A DNA stretch of 64,000 bases from Symbiodinium sp. CCMP2592 (GCA_905221615.1 CAJNDT010001001.1:334359-398358); one strand, 5' to 3'; counted from the first letter of the stretch, positions 10,046 through 22,437 are shown. The notes: a model not told the origin generated them from the sequence alone. Translations and numbers: made by a program.

Positions 10046-10530
10046 GCAGTGAAGCATGCGGAGACAAACGGCTTAAAGTTTTCTGGTGTGGACTTTAGAT
10101 CAGCGCACGGCTTTCGTTTGAGGGTGCCATGTTCGGATTTGCTTCAAGTTTTAGGCTTCAGGGGGCAGGTCTTTTGATGTTTGGCTTGTAGATCTGGGCT
10201 TAGGGTCCATACCCTCAACCTCTAAGATCCTACCAGCTGTTACTCATCTCGGGTAGACTCAAGATGAAGATCCAGGCATGGAGGAGTCTTCAGAGTGTAC
10301 CCCACAGGCGCACACTCGGAGCACATGGATACATGCACAATGGAGACATGCAAACGCATTCGTGCGCCTACCAACGAGCCGTGAGGTTCATAGACACATA
10401 GATCAGCAGAGTGGCGAAGAGGCCATTGTGGAGGGGGCTTCTGAGGGTTGCACTGTGCCGCTTGGGGTTGTTGCGGCCCATGGGGCCCAGTGGGGACATG
10501 GTGGGACCTGCAGGGACCAAAAACTTAAGG
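10046..10530. other. non-coding, no gene seen
   Basis: No array and no domain-like frame. The plus-strand open frame at 10278-10607 runs into the adjacent family B element and has no recognisable motif. Confidence 0.4.
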
Positions 10531-10635
10531 CAGGGGCCTTAATACTTGGAATCGGATTTGAGGGCCTGTACCATAATTATAATATTTTACGGAACCACCA
10601 ACTTTAGTAGTATATAGGTAATTATTAAGGCCCTG
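10531..10635. mobile_element. MITE-like element, family B (copy B2)
   Basis: About 105 bp with the clearest family B ends: CAGGGGCCTTAATA on the left and AATTATTAAGGCCCTG on the right, enclosing an AT-rich centre (ATAATTATAATATTTTACGG). Non-coding. Confidence 0.6.
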
Positions 10636-11340
10636 TTTCGAACTGAAACCTGATGGCTGCGAGCGAAACTTTTTGCCCATGAGTGCAGACAGTTTGCGGT
10701 TCTGCAGCCACCATCGTTGGTCTTGCAAGCTTTAGGCCAGCGCAAGCCTTAACCCTTACACAGTAAACCCGGCTGAGGGTGCAAATGATATCAAGTTGTC
10801 ATGGTCATATAGGCATTACTTAAGGCTTCAAAGGATCTCGCAGTGAGATGCCGGTGAGCCTTGCACGGCAACCTCGTCATTACCCGCACAGATGAACAGT
10901 TAGTTAGAACAAGGAACAAAGAAGCAAGTCAAAACAGAGCCTGACTGACCCTTCATTAAACCACCAAACCGTAATGCCTGGACTCCTGCCCAAAACCCTA
11001 CTTCGCATCTACTGCCGTCGCTAACGTAGGGAACGTACGTGATTTCAGAAACCCTGGTCCTGTGTCCCGCCCAATGAAGACCCAAGGTCTGTTAAATCAG
11101 ACTCCTATATTACTAGTCTGGCCCGATAAAGCTGTTTTAAAATCTTCGCAAATAAGATCCTCTAGGGCAGCGGATATGTAAAATGTCCCAAAGGCCTACC
11201 TAGCATATCAGCTTGCTTCTACGGTGGAGAAGTTCAAGAGAACTCTCAGAGCTTCTGGGCCCTCGCGAGCTTCGCGTGCTGCTGGCCACCTGTGGTGAAC
11301 AGGGAGCTCCGAAGAATTGAACCTAAGCGCCTCGATGGGG
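10636..11340. other. non-coding, no gene seen
   Basis: No repeat array, foldback or domain-like frame is evident. Confidence 0.35.
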
Positions 11341-11344
11341 CTTC

Positions 11345-11404
<60 letters not shown>

Positions 11405-11590
11405 ACATATTATTAGGACTATTATTCTTATTTATTACATTTATGATATTTTATGATATTGATATTTATTCATTCTATGTTTATTCATTTGTAGGTTACA
11501 TATATATATACATACATATATATATATATATATATGTGTATATATGTATGCAAACACATATTATATGTGTATAAATGTGTATATGGGTTT
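11345..11590. repeat. (AT)n / (GTAT)n microsatellite cluster
   Basis: (AT)n from 11345, then (GTAT)n to about 11404, an AT-rich spacer, then further (AT)n and GTATAT-type repeats at about 11500-11585. The tyrosine/isoleucine-rich open frame across it is a by-product of the repeat. Confidence 0.85.
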
Positions 11591-11740
11591 ATTTAGGGTT
11601 CGGGGCTTGGGGCCATATGCAGGGATTCACAGTGACCGGAAACCAAATCTTAAACCGTGAACCGGAGCCATCAACGCTCTGCCGTCTGCAGAAGAAGGGC
11701 CCCCGAAACCTGATCTCCACGCTCCCGGTTCCTCCGTTTA

Positions 11741-11831
11741 CTATAGGAGCCTTAATAACTACGGATTCCTTAATATGAGTACAGTTTTTTCGGGGGCCCA
11801 AAGCCCTACTAAAAATGTTAAGGCCCCTATA
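11741..11831. mobile_element. MITE-like element, family B (copy B3)
   Basis: A 91-bp element bounded by CTATAGGAGCCTTAATAA and GTTAAGGCCCCTATA in inverted orientation. The centre has ATTCCTTAATATGAGTAC, a word also present in the direct repeat near 42.8 kb. Non-coding. Confidence 0.55.
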
Positions 11832-13119
11832 CATATTGGCGTCTTCCGGCTCTCCGGGTTTATGGTTTGTGCTGCTTGTCGCCTGGTGGGCCACGGCACC
11901 ACGGCGACAGGGCCACGAAAAGGCAGCTACCAACAATCATTTAGATTTAGGGGCCATGACTTTAGGGTGTAACGGGTTGTAATATGGTTCATGCTGAAGG
12001 TAGCAATAGTAAGGTATCCGCCTTCAACAGGAACAGAATGATAAGCCGAACTGGGTGAAACGCAGCTTCGAAACTGCATTCTCTAGCTTCGTTCTCGCCC
12101 AAGCCCCAAAATACTAAAACATGCTTCACCATCACAAGGTCATGATGACAAGTTCGCCTCCTCATTACCTAACTTCAGGGTTGCCCCTTGTTGGCAGTTT
12201 TGGGTTGTGGCTTAAGGTCTGTGTTTCAGTTGCGCTTAGCGGTAGGTTTCGTTCCGGGGTCTACGGCTTCAGGAACGTGACCGCTCCACTCTGCGGACTC
12301 CACCCCCCAAACAGCCTGCGCCCCACTGATCGCGGAGTCGTTGTCGACGGCATCGATCTAGCGAATCAGGAAGGCCTGTGGGAAAGTGCTCCATTAATTA
12401 TGCTCCATAAAACACACGGATACCAAGACTTTCGCACATGCTACAAACCCAACCGCCAACTCCCGGCGTGCCGAGACCACAGCATGCGACGTGCATGCCT
12501 AACCCAAAGCCCGACACCGGAAACTACTACAGGGGCCTTAATAGCTGTTTTCGGGATTATAGGGTGTTCCTGAGTTTTCATACAACGACTCTACTGGGGA
12601 CTGTAAACGAATTCTATGACAGCTATGCGCGCCCCGGTAGACTCCAACTATGGCTTTGAAGCCTGCAGGACCGCGATGCAGGTGCTGGAACAGCCGATTT
12701 GCCGGAGGCCAGCACGATGCCAACAAAACTCAGAAGGCACCCCTGAACCCTACACCCCGAACCTTATCCCCTAAACCCTGAACCCTACATTTTAACCCTA
12801 AACCCTGAACCTTAAAGCCCTGGACAGGGCTCTAGTCTTTGGAACCTCGGAGGGCAGCAAACTCTAAACCTTTGGTCTGAAAGCCCGAACACCACCGCCC
12901 CGAGCCCGAACACTCCAAACAATCCCTAAGCCCTAAACCCTAACCCTGAACTCTAAACCCTAAACCCTGAACCCCAAACCCTGAGATGCCCAAACCCTAA
13001 ACTCCCTCAACTCAACCCGAAGCGGGGCTCCTGCCATGAAAACGGCGCGATCCTGCTCAGACCACCTTTCCGATGCCTGGCTTTATGACGATGAGGATTG
13101 CAGTAGTAATCCTAAAACT
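11832..13119. other. non-coding, no gene seen
   Basis: A half element with the family B end CAGGGGCCTTAATAG lies at about 12530. Degenerate CCCTAAA words are dense at 12740-13010. The open frames at 12121-12573 have no recognisable domain. Confidence 0.4.
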
Positions 13120-13241
13120 GATAATAATGATATAAGAAGAAGAATCATAACAATAATAATAATAGTAATAATAATAATAACAGCAATAATACTAAGAATA
13201 CCAATAATCATCATAATAATAATAACAATAATATTAATACA

Positions 13242-13296
<55 letters not shown>

Positions 13297-13320
13297 GTAA
13301 TAATAACAACAATAAAAAAA
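13120..13320. repeat. (AAT)n microsatellite
   Basis: An imperfect AAT/AAC/ATC trinucleotide tract with an almost pure (AAT)n core from about 13242 to 13296, ending in A7. The poly-Ile and poly-Leu frames read from it on the two strands are not genes. Confidence 0.9.
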
Positions 13321-15175
13321 TAGTGATATTAGAACTGATAATAGTGGGGGGGTGGTTGGCATCATAAGAAGAAGAACATGACGATAGTATACTAAATATT
13401 ACAAAGAAATGGTAGCAATCATAATAGTAAGTGTTAAGGTTCAATTGCAGGGCTCACGGGTTTTGGGTTTAGTTGGTTTTGGGTTGAGGGTTTAGGGTCA
13501 GGGTTTGGGGTTTGGGTTTAGGGTTTGGGGTTCAGGGTATAGGTTTCAGCGCTTCGTTTTCGCGCCTTGTGTTTCCATGGTTTAGCGAGCATCTAAGGTC
13601 TTGCACATTGAGGGTTCCACAGGCCCGCCCTGTGAGCAACAGGGTAGGCTCTCTTGAGGTTAGGACGGTTAGGATGTCCTTACATAAAATCTCAGAACTG
13701 TGCTGCCGACAGTCCGAGTCCGTGACAGAGTGTTGATGAAGCCTGCAGACTATCAAACGCGAGCACATACAAGTTAGGGCTTCAATTGAGGAAGGTAGTC
13801 ATAAGACGACTGAACACAGCTTTTTTCTGTGGCTTCGAAAACCTCTGTAAAGTTCGTCTAGATTTGTGGAAGGGTTCTTCTCTGAACTGAGGTCCGTTTG
13901 TTTGCCGCAATAAAGCGGTGGCGTACTCGAACTACCAAGATTGTAAACCTGCCTACTGAAATCAAAGCTTTCTGCTGGTTTCCAGACTTCGGGGGGCATT
14001 CTGGGACATAAGTAGTGATACTACCCCCGTATAGACCCCAGACAACTGCACTACAATATACACTCTTCTAGGTACTGCGGCCCCTCAGTACCAGCTTCTT
14101 TAGGGTTTAGGGTTTAGGGTTTATTGCTGTCCGGCGACTCTCCACTTCGCTTCTGGCCGGGCAGAAACAGCAACATCGCTGCTTCAGGATCCTGCCCAGA
14201 GCTTGCAAAGCCAAGCTTCATAGTATCGAGAAGGATGCTATTATAGGACGTCAGGGTGCACATTTGGTACCTGTAGCCGAGAAGACCTGCCTTGTTAGGG
14301 TTCCTGATTATGGTTTCTATACAGAGCCTCCTCCAAAAGGTAGGTCTTTTGGGCCCTTGGTAGATCTGGGTCTTGAGTTGGGTTCTGACTTTCCGAGCGG
14401 GATCCGTCAATGTTGATTCTGACATTACAGCATTAAGATAATATAGGGGCCTGAAAAAATAGAAATGGGGTTTTGGGGCCCATTTATTTAGGCTTCTACA
14501 TTGCAGACCCTAAGTCCGAACAAACGGGATCGGTGGATTCAGGTCCAAAGGTTTGTGCCAATGCTCGGTGGCATGAAGACTATCAAACTACGTAAGGAAG
14601 TATAGATATCCTCCGGAAGATAGTGATTGCAAATGGCTCATAGACTCATCGCTAATGAAACCCTCCTTCCAAGGACCTCATGGTTGGGGCATTGGGAAAG
14701 GGTTCAATAGAACAACACAAGTCATCAGCCAGCTTTCTAGTTGCCGTGACCCCGGTTAGGGTTTACAGTTTAGGGTTCGGGATTTATGCAATAATGGACT
14801 TCGTCCATGTCAACATAACACACTCACACCCCGCATTGAGGAATGTGCTTAAACCATCATACTGAGAAAGGATCCTGCACAACCTTGCACCCCAAATTCA
14901 ACGGAATATCGGTGTATTTATTCATTAACTATTGGAGAAAGATTGCGGGAAATAGAATGATACATCTATACTGAAGAGCCTTAAGAAGAAGCTTTTCGAA
15001 TTGTTCCGATTTCTGTGTTACTGAAATCACTCTACCCCCTAAACCCTGAACTGTAAAACCCAAACCCCGCATTTCAGGGAAACCCTAAACCCCAAACCGA
15101 GAACCCTAAGCACGAAACAGCCAACCCTAAACCCTAAACCTTCGCCCTGAAGCCTCGACCCTGAATCCTCCTCCT
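13321..15175. other. non-coding, no gene seen
   Basis: Contains three TTTAGGG units at 14101-14122, degenerate TTTAGGG/GGGTTTG words at 13440-13540, a degenerate family-B-like foldback at about 14445-14505 (AGGGGCCTGAAAAA to TTTTGGGGCCC) and CCCTAAA words at 15030-15160. No frame has domain-like composition. Confidence 0.4.
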
Positions 15176-15293
15176 TACAGTAAAAGCCCAAAAGTTGGAA
15201 ACCTCATAGCCTCAATCCTTAAGAGTAATGTATAAGGAGCCCCAGCACTATTTGTCCTTAATCCGGTTTCCAACTTTATGGGGGTTTACTGTA
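15176..15293. mobile_element. MITE-like element, family A (copy A2)
   Basis: 118 bp, inverted ends TACAGTAAAAGCCC-AAAGTTGGAAACC and GGTTTCCAACTTT-GGGTTTACTGTA. The centre CCTTAAGAGTAATGTATAAGGAGCC is related to copy A1. The ends have diverged by a few substitutions from copies A3 and A4. Confidence 0.6.
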
Positions 15294-16051
15294 GTCATCA
15301 AAGGAATCCCGCTTGGGCTTAAAACAAACTTGAGGTTTGGGGTTTAGGGTTTAGGGTTTGGGTTTTGGGGTTTGAGCCTGACCAGCCGACCGAGGAGGCC
15401 TCGCCACAAGATTCAGGGCTTTAGGGTTTCTAGTGGGCTTGGTTTTAGTAGGCTTGTGGGGGCTTAATTTGGGGATTTTGAAAGGAGTTTAAAGGGCTTT
15501 TACTATAAGAGCCTAGGGCTGTAGGAGTCTTAAGGATTTCGGGATGTAGTGGTTTAGGGATTACGGCTTTGGGGGTTCAGGGGTCAGGGTTTCAGGTTTA
15601 GGGTGCTTTAGGGTTTTGGAATTTGGGTCTAGGGCATAGGTCGGCTGGAAGTCGGTTTGGGTTTGTAGGGTTTGGGCTCAAGCAGTTTGGTGGTGCAGGA
15701 GGGGCCCCCAATTTTCTGCTCCAGTCCAAATTCGCTTAGATCCGTTTCGGTACGGAGAAAACCGTATGTGACTGATCGAAGGATCCTTGACATGACTTGC
15801 GGGGTTGTGTTCGTTGCGCTTTGGGGCTGCTGAGCTAAGTAGCGATCTATATGCGGCTTCAACAATATGCCGTATCCTTCCAAGGACCTCACAATTTGGG
15901 CCCTTTAGAGCCCTTAAGGACCCAATAACAAGGTCTTTGGAAGCATAGGGCATAGGGATCGTGCCTGGTGATCGGTCGGGTAAGAGCACTCTGAAGGCAT
16001 GGAGTCCGGCAGTCGTATCGGAGTCGCTCATGACGCTGCTGCCACCACCAA
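15294..16051. other. non-coding, no gene seen
   Basis: Degenerate TTTAGGG words at 15330-15370 and 15540-15610. Minus-strand open frames between 15629 and 16031 overlap in several phases without domain signal and are not called. Confidence 0.35.
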
Positions 16052-16177
16052 GCTCTCATGTAGGGGCCTTCGTAATTTGAATAGGGTTTCCCTTTAAATG
16101 GGTCTATACGGGATCTATAGTAGGGTTCTACATAAGGGGTAACAATCATTAGGATAGGGTAATGGAGGGGCCCTTCA
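16052..16177. mobile_element. MITE-like element, family B (divergent copy B9)
   Basis: Starts GTAGGGGCCTTCGTAATTTG and ends GGAGGGGCCC; the interior GAATAGGGTTT resembles other family B copies. The terminal symmetry is weak, so the right boundary is uncertain. Confidence 0.35.
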
Positions 16178-16760
16178 CGCACTGTTTGCAGGAAGGGACC
16201 CCCAAAATGGTAGCGGTAAATATCTCGACCCCTATATTAAACACCAATCCCCCGACTCCGAAGCTTGGCCCTGAACTTTCAATATCTGCGGCCTTGCCGT
16301 CTTCGTGCAACGGTTTAGGGTTTAGGGTTTAGGGTTTAGGGGTTAGGGTTAGGCCCCCATCCAAAAACCTTTGGGAGGCTTGACGTGAGAAGCAAGGGCA
16401 CCTTCGAGGAATTGATGCTTCTAGGCGAACACGCAATGATTACAACGATAGCAGCAACACCTTTTTTTTATCATAACTCATAAGTGTAGTCATCGTAACA
16501 AGAACCCTACCAGTAGTAAAATAATCATGGTAATAACAAGAATAAGAGAAAGAAAAAGACTGTAATCACAACTGTACATGCTGGACCACTCTGGCCAAAC
16601 CGAAGAGCCACCCCCATTGCAAGCCTTCGCCCTTTTGGGGCACAGCTTGCAAATCATCAGCGGTCTGCCAAAGTCGAGATGGGGCTTCGCGTTGAGAGGT
16701 TCTCCGTGGCTCACAGTTCCTACGATTCTTGCGACTGGGGGGTTTGGGTTTGGGAAAAAA
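16178..16760. other. non-coding, short telomere-like run
   Basis: Four TTTAGGG units lie at about 16313-16345. The rest shows nothing recognisable. Confidence 0.4.
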
Positions 16761-16870
16761 TACAGTAAAGGCCAGAAAGTTGGAATATGATTATCCTAAA
16801 CCCTTTATGGTAAACTATAGGGTATCCTACCCTGAAACCATATTCCAACTTTCTGGAGTTCCCTTTATTG
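16761..16870. mobile_element. MITE-like element, family A (copy A3)
   Basis: 110 bp with ends TACAGTAAAGGCCAGAAAGT and ATTCCAACTTTCTGGAGTTC. Its right end is the reverse complement of the left end of copy A4 at 23908, and the centres match in reverse (TACCCTATAATTTA versus TAAACTATAGGGTA), so A3 and A4 are the same element inserted in opposite orientations. Confidence 0.7.
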
Positions 16871-17383
16871 GCAGCCGACTCCACCCCGAGTACAGCTGAG
16901 ACAGCTCAGAGGACCCCTAGCCACAAGCAAGAGTCCCCCCAAATCCCAACCTTGAACCTAGAAACCCGACCCCAAACCCCGAATTGCGAAGTGCAGCTCG
17001 AAACTTGTAGTCACTTTAGGTGGGCTTCAAGCTGGATGACTGTCGGGGAAGGAGTTGCAAGTGCCGCCGCAATCAGTCCTTGGGCGCTGGGAATCTTCTG
17101 AACCCGAAGCCTTTTCCCACAGCCCGTATCCGAACCCACCCTGAAAGCCCAGAGTCCCAAGCTCCAAGAACCCTGGAGCCCTTTACCCGAAACTCTTAAC
17201 CCTTACCTAGACCCAAAAGCAGGTAAAATAATGGCCGAAAACCTATAAAAGGCTATTATTCTACATAGTTTTGGGGTCCAGGTAGCCTTAACCATGCATC
17301 GGAACCCTCGGGGTGAGAGTTTAGGGCTTCGGGCCCAAGCCCTACACAGCCCTCGATCTTGAAGAAGATCTGAAGCCTCTGCT
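16871..17383. other. non-coding, no gene seen
   Basis: A short AT-rich foldback occurs at about 17220-17275 (TAAAATAATGGCC to GGCTATTATTCTA). No domain-like frame. Confidence 0.35.
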
Positions 17384-17466
17384 CCGGCATCCTAATAATT
17401 ATAGAGCCTTGGGTTTTATAATATAAGGAACCCCCAAAAGAGTATAGGTAATTATTACGGCCCCAA
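17384..17466. mobile_element. MITE-like element, family B (copy B5)
   Basis: Ends CCTAATAATTATAGAG and GTAATTATTACGGCCCC; the interior AAGGAACCCCCAAAAGAGTATA is nearly the same as in copy B1 at 7970. Confidence 0.5.
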
Positions 17467-18990
17467 TATTAACGCCCCACAATCGACCTGGAAATGCAAA
17501 GCTGGAATCCCCGAGGCCCACTCAACTCCGACCCAATTAGGGTTTAGGGTTTAGGGTTTAGGGTTTAGGAGTTGAGGGCTCAGCCCAGGGGTCTTGATAG
17601 TTTGAATCGGGCCTGGGGACATTACATAATCGCAAGTGTGCGTATATAAGGTCTGTAAAGCGGGCTTCTACCAACAATTATTCAAACCCTTAAATTAAGC
17701 TGTAGGGCCAGGGTTTCCACATCACTGCAACAGTACATGTGCCTCCGGCAGAGACCACCGGAGATCACCAGGACCACACCCCGGATCAACCTGCATTTCG
17801 GGTCCGGTCTTTGAAGTAACCAAAGGGGAAAAGCATAAGCTTTCATGTCATACATGATCTCTTTAAGGAGCGGGTCCAAGAAACAAAGCAATAAAGCATG
17901 GTACTTCAGAACTTTGGGGTGTCGGGTTCAGGATGACTTCAATGTGGAGGTCGGGTCTGACTACTGCTCCAATGTAGTCCCAATCTAACTGGGTTAAGGT
18001 TTAGGGTTTAAGGTAACCATACACTTGCTTCTGATTGTTAAGGCCCCTACTTCTGGGTTTGCGGTCTGGGGCTAAGGCTTGCCGGGCAAAGTTCACAACA
18101 AGCTGGGCTAAGGCCTATAAACAAAGTCCAAAACCCAAAAAAGGAAAAGAATGACACCCGAAAATATGAATCCAAAACCTTCTGAACTTTGGCCCTAACC
18201 CTCAAAACCTCTAAACCCTTAAACCCTAGACCGTAGACGGCTTTCCTACTGCGAACCACAGACTCCACGCCCTAAATCCGTTCACACAAAACTCAAGGCA
18301 GTCACAGAGAACTCCCATCAAGAATCCCCCTGGTCGTGCATAATTGAGTCTGTGGGTTAAAGGGCTCCGGATGTAGGGTTTAGGGTTTACGAAGCAATTC
18401 ATGGGGCTGAGTGGCTTCACCTCTGTCGGGCAAACTTCTACTACCCCCAGGAAACGACGCCCGGCACCCTGAAAGCTGGCTTGCCTCGGGAGGCAGCGTT
18501 CGACTGCGCAGCAGGTACAATCAAGGCAAGTGAAAGCCACTTCGGAGGGCTGGTGTTCGAGACCCTACACCATTAAGGTGAGGGGTTGCCTGGGGTCAAG
18601 GATGAACGGCTGTTGTTTGGGACGTTTGGGGTTAGTTCCAAGTTCAGGGTTTCGTGTTGAGGGCTTAGGGTTTAAGGCTTTGGGTTTTAGGGCTTGGGGC
18701 TTTGTATTTCGGGTTTTTAAGTTTAAGAGTTTTTGTGGGCTTTGGGCTTAAGGACTCACGGTTTGGAGTTTCAGGGACTCCGGAGAGCCCGCAAGTAAAC
18801 GGGGCACGCAGGGTTGCAAGTGACTCTCATGCACAATCACCAGCACCCGGAACCCTAAACCCACTACCCTACAACTTAGAACACTGAACCCAGACACTGT
18901 ATGCTTCTGCCTCTACTTCTTCCTCCGGTCTTCCCATGCTGAACCTTAAAAACCCTTAAAAGAGCCACGTGCCGACTAGGAAACCCTACA
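17467..18990. other. non-coding, no gene seen
   Basis: Includes a short TTTAGGG run (17540-17568), a solitary family B end at about 18036-18052 (TTAAGGCCCCTAC), and degenerate TTTAGGG words at 18640-18740. The open frames at 18047-18751 follow these repeats and have no domain signal. Confidence 0.4.
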
Positions 18991-19095
18991 TGGGAGTTTC
19001 CGACAATAGGGGACCCTAATACAGTACCCTAAATAATAGGATCCGTATCATAAGCACCCCAAAATAAGGTACCCCTAATTTTCGGAAACCCCCAC
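18991..19095. mobile_element. MITE-like element, family F (copy F1)
   Basis: 105 bp with inverted ends: left TGGGAGTTTCCGACAATAGG, right TTTTCGGAAACCCCCAC. The interior is AT-rich. The copy at 63856 has the same end sequence (GGGAGCTTCCGAAA). Confidence 0.55.
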
Positions 19096-19210
19096 ACAAG
19101 CTCAAGGCCGAGACGCCTCTCCCAGGAGGAGCCATCCATCGTCTCCAGGGTGGGTGGAGGCCTCTCGCAAGGGGGGCCTCAAAACCCTCGAAGCTCATCG
19201 GTGAGCCCTG

Positions 19211-19314
19211 TACTGTAGGGGCCTTGATAATTAGAATGGGGTTGTGGGGAGTCCTTATTATGATTACGGTAGAATCTACCCCCAAACCCTAGCCTACTCA
19301 AAAGGCCCCTATAT
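19211..19314. mobile_element. MITE-like element, family B (copy B6)
   Basis: Starts TGTAGGGGCCTTGATAATTA and ends AAAAGGCCCCTATA; the interior GAATGGGGTTGTGGGGAG-CTTATTATGATTACGG is shared with copies B1 and B8. Confidence 0.55.
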
Positions 19315-20102
19315 TATCCCTCATGCTGCTCTCGGAAACACCATGTTCGACAAGATGATGAAAAACACATGGTTTCACCCGGACAGAGCGACGAAAAGCC
19401 CGAGAGTCTCGAAACCCCAACCCTGATTGATGAGGACGCAAGCCGGGATCCAGTGCACGCTTCACAAGACTTCAGGCTTACTTGAGGATTAGGGTTTCGG
19501 GTTACGCGATTGGGGCTTTAGAGCTGGGTCTTTCAAGCTGAAGGTTCAGGGTTTACACGGCTTAGGCTTTACGGTTGAGAGATTGAGGTTCAAGGGCTAC
19601 TAGTTCTCTGCACACACCCTGCCTGAATGCTTGAAAGATAGCGTTGAGCAAAAGCACCGCCTCGGCCTGAACCCTGCACTCTTTGTAATCGTGGCTCGAA
19701 GGCCAAACATCCTGACACATAGTCCAAACGCCGAACTAATGCCGCGCAGGCAGCGCCAAGTGCAATCTACATACAGCTTGTGCAACTAAGTCAGCAATGG
19801 GAATGAAATTTTTAAGCGCATTATACTAGAACTTTAGATGGACTGTGAGGGCTTCTATATACTATACAAGGGCATCTTTTCGCGATTTACTCCGACCGCT
19901 AGCTAATTGCTCCCAGTATCCCAAACTCTGCGAACCGCCTAGACATGGTTTCAAAGGCTAATCACGACACCCTGTCTCCTCAACAGACCCTCTATACATA
20001 TTATATATTTGTATATATGTATTTGATGTATATTTCCTATGTGTTGACTGTGTTGATTGATTGTTTACTTGATTGGTTTGGGTATTTATTGACCTGTGTA
20101 TG
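19315..20102. other. non-coding, no gene seen
   Basis: No array or foldback is obvious. Small open frames on both strands have no recognisable motif. Confidence 0.35.
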
Positions 20103-20180
20103 TATATATATATATATATATATCTACTTATACTTATATTTATACTTATATTTTTGTATCTGTATATATTTATCTTGATA
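20103..20180. repeat. (TA)n microsatellite with TTATAC repeats
   Basis: (TA)n at about 20104-20124 followed by imperfect TTATAC repeats to about 20180. Confidence 0.8.
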
Positions 20181-20286
20181 TTGATGTGTATGGGAGCTCA
20201 TCGCCTTGCGATGGGTGGCGCGGCCATCGCTGTCTGCAGCGCCCCATCCATGGAAGATGCGAGGCGCCCGGGGCTTGCTGTGAGCT

Positions 20287-20440
20287 CAGGGTTTAGGGTC
20301 TAGGGGTTTAGGGGTTGAGGGGTTGAGGGGTTTAGGGTTTAGGGGTTTAGGAGTTTAGGGGTTAGGGTTTAGGGGTTTAGGGGTTTAGGGTTTAGGGGTT
20401 TAGGGTTTTGTGGTTTAGGGGTTTAGGGTTTGGCGGTTTA
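20287..20440 (+). repeat. telomere-like TTTAGGG block
   Basis: About 20 units of TTTAGGG/TTTAGGGG with GGGGTTGAGG variants, G-rich strand on plus. Confidence 0.8.
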
Positions 20441-21882
20441 AGGGCTCGAGCTTGAGAAGCTGAAAGTTGGGATCGGCGCATGGTTTAGGATTCAGGCATT
20501 GGGAGCTTCTTTCAGCTTTCAAACTCCAGCTGGAATGGGCATCTGGAGAGATATAGGTAGCCAACCTGAATCTCAAACCCTGAACTCTGAACCCTATACG
20601 CTTCAATCCGTCACCGAAGACACTGAGGCCCCAACAAACCAAAACTGAAGCTCCCCATGCCGGGTTAAAGGTCCGTGTGCAAGCCAAACGCCGACGAACC
20701 CTGAACCCGAAACTCTGAACCCTAGGAGTTAGGATGAAGGGGACCCTTGGGGATACAGACCCTCTCAATAAGGTCCCTTTTAAGAGAGCCAGGTGTGGTT
20801 AAGTAGGGTCACCTTCAAAGGGGTCCCTCCCAACCGAAAAACAAGGTACAAGAACGGCCTTCAGCCGATCCGCAGGTGGCGGCTTTGTCAACTCCTGCAC
20901 GGGAGGGCTTTGCATTGGGGGTCCACCTAAAATGCAGGACCTGCCGCTTTCGGGTTCTAGCCCTGTGTACTCATGGGTCATATACCGGAACCAAAGGCGG
21001 TAGTTTTGGTAGTGTCCCCGTGGATTTTCAATGCAAAAGAGTCGAGCCTGGTGACTTCACCAGGCTAAGAGAGTTTCAGCTTTTGAGTTTCGCGGACTTA
21101 GGTTTGCAGATTTAGGCTTTAGGCATTGTGTTTGTTCTAAGGCGGCGTTGCGGCTATGTGGATATATGAACAGATCCGATACCAAGGCTAAAAGTGCCCA
21201 GGTTCTTCGGGTGCTTGCGCAGCAAGGATTTGAATCGTCGGTGAATTCGGCTTTTCGGGCCTATGCGGAGTTCGGGCTTCCGTTTTGAGCGGGGGCATAA
21301 CAGCCCTGCCAGCACCCGGCTTGGGTGATTTTTCGAAGTGTAGCGGCTTGGGTTCCGGGCTTGGGGTCTAGGGTTTAGAATTTGGGGTGACCCTTAGGTT
21401 TTGGGGCTTGGACGCGCTTTCACAGCAAATCACCTACCTTCTCGAAGACTTCAAGAAATGATCATAAGGGGCCTTACAAAGGCAGGATATGTGGGTTCGG
21501 GTAGGGTTTAGGGTTTCGGGCCTAGGACTTAAGATCCTGAGGCTCAGGACCATTCGTACATTCTTACCTAAAACCCACTGCAAACGTATGTCGCAAAGGA
21601 CTGAACCTAGCAAACGCCAACCTCAAGAGACCTGAAGAAGCAAGCCCAAAGACCTGAGGCGGCGTATGCCAACAAACGAACTGACAGCGAATACCTACCC
21701 TGAGGCTCTGCTGCTACAACAAAGACCTACAGAGCAACCCGACACCCTCGACCCTTGCATTTAGTACCCTGGCTTGTAGACTCCTGCTTAAGAGCGTCCT
21801 CAAAGGAAACGAGGTAGTGTTCAATGAACATGTTGGTTTCGCCACTAAGCCCCCAACCACAACGAACATGCAGTATTGACTA
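20441..21882. other. non-coding, no gene seen
   Basis: Scattered degenerate telomere-like words (20570-20740 C-rich, 21340-21520 G-rich). No coding signal on either strand. Confidence 0.35.
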
Positions 21883-21986
21883 GGTACGGCCCCAATACAG
21901 TAGAGTCTATAATAGGGCTACGATTAAGGTCCTAGTATATCTATATTATGAATATTGTTCAACTATTACTGAGTGGGGGCCGTACC
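21883..21986. mobile_element. MITE-like foldback, family H
   Basis: About 104 bp: left end GGTACGGCCCCAATACAGTA, right end TACTGAGTGGGGGCCGTACC, enclosing an AT-rich centre. I saw a single copy. Confidence 0.5.
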
Positions 21987-22107
21987 CAAAATTTTGACAT
22001 TCACGTTTATACCGTCCTCACGAATGACTTCTCGGCACATGAGCAGCGGAAGCAGGCCGTACACATTCTGCTCCGGAACCTTTGAGCTCGAAGATCTGTT
22101 TGCTTGG

Positions 22108-22273
22108 GATTCGAGCAATGACTCCAAGGGCAAAAGGAGGGACCCTTAATGGGGACCCCTACCCGATTATGGGGCTATATAATGGGTATATAATGGCTAA
22201 ATTAAGGGTATATACCTAGGGGTCCTCATTCAGGGTCCTTCCTTTTACCCTTGGATTGAGATTCGAGCAATGA
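22108..22273. mobile_element. MITE-like foldback, family C, with flanking direct repeat
   Basis: A foldback of about 130 bp: CCAAGGGCAAAAGGAGGGAC at 22124 is the near-perfect reverse complement of GTCCTTCCTTTTACCCTTGG ending at 22254, and the symmetry continues inward through the GGGGTCC words. It is bordered by the 14-bp direct repeat GATTCGAGCAATGA (22108-22121 and 22260-22273), which may be or include a target-site duplication. The AT-rich centre holds repeated TATAATGG words. Non-coding. Confidence 0.65.
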
Positions 22274-22380
22274 ACCTACATAACCCTACACCGTGAAACC
22301 CTCCTACCCGTGCCCCTAAACCCTGAGCCACACGAGCACGAAAAATTGCAAAAGAAAACTGCAAAAACGAACACACAGAC

Positions 22381-22381
22381 G

Positions 22382-22437
<56 letters not shown>

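Noticed and set aside
12531-12640. Full family B element
   Set aside because: Only the left end CAGGGGCCTTAATAG is convincing; no matching right end was found.
13036-13444. Poly-Ile (plus) and poly-Leu (minus) frames
   Set aside because: They are translations of the (AAT)n microsatellite.
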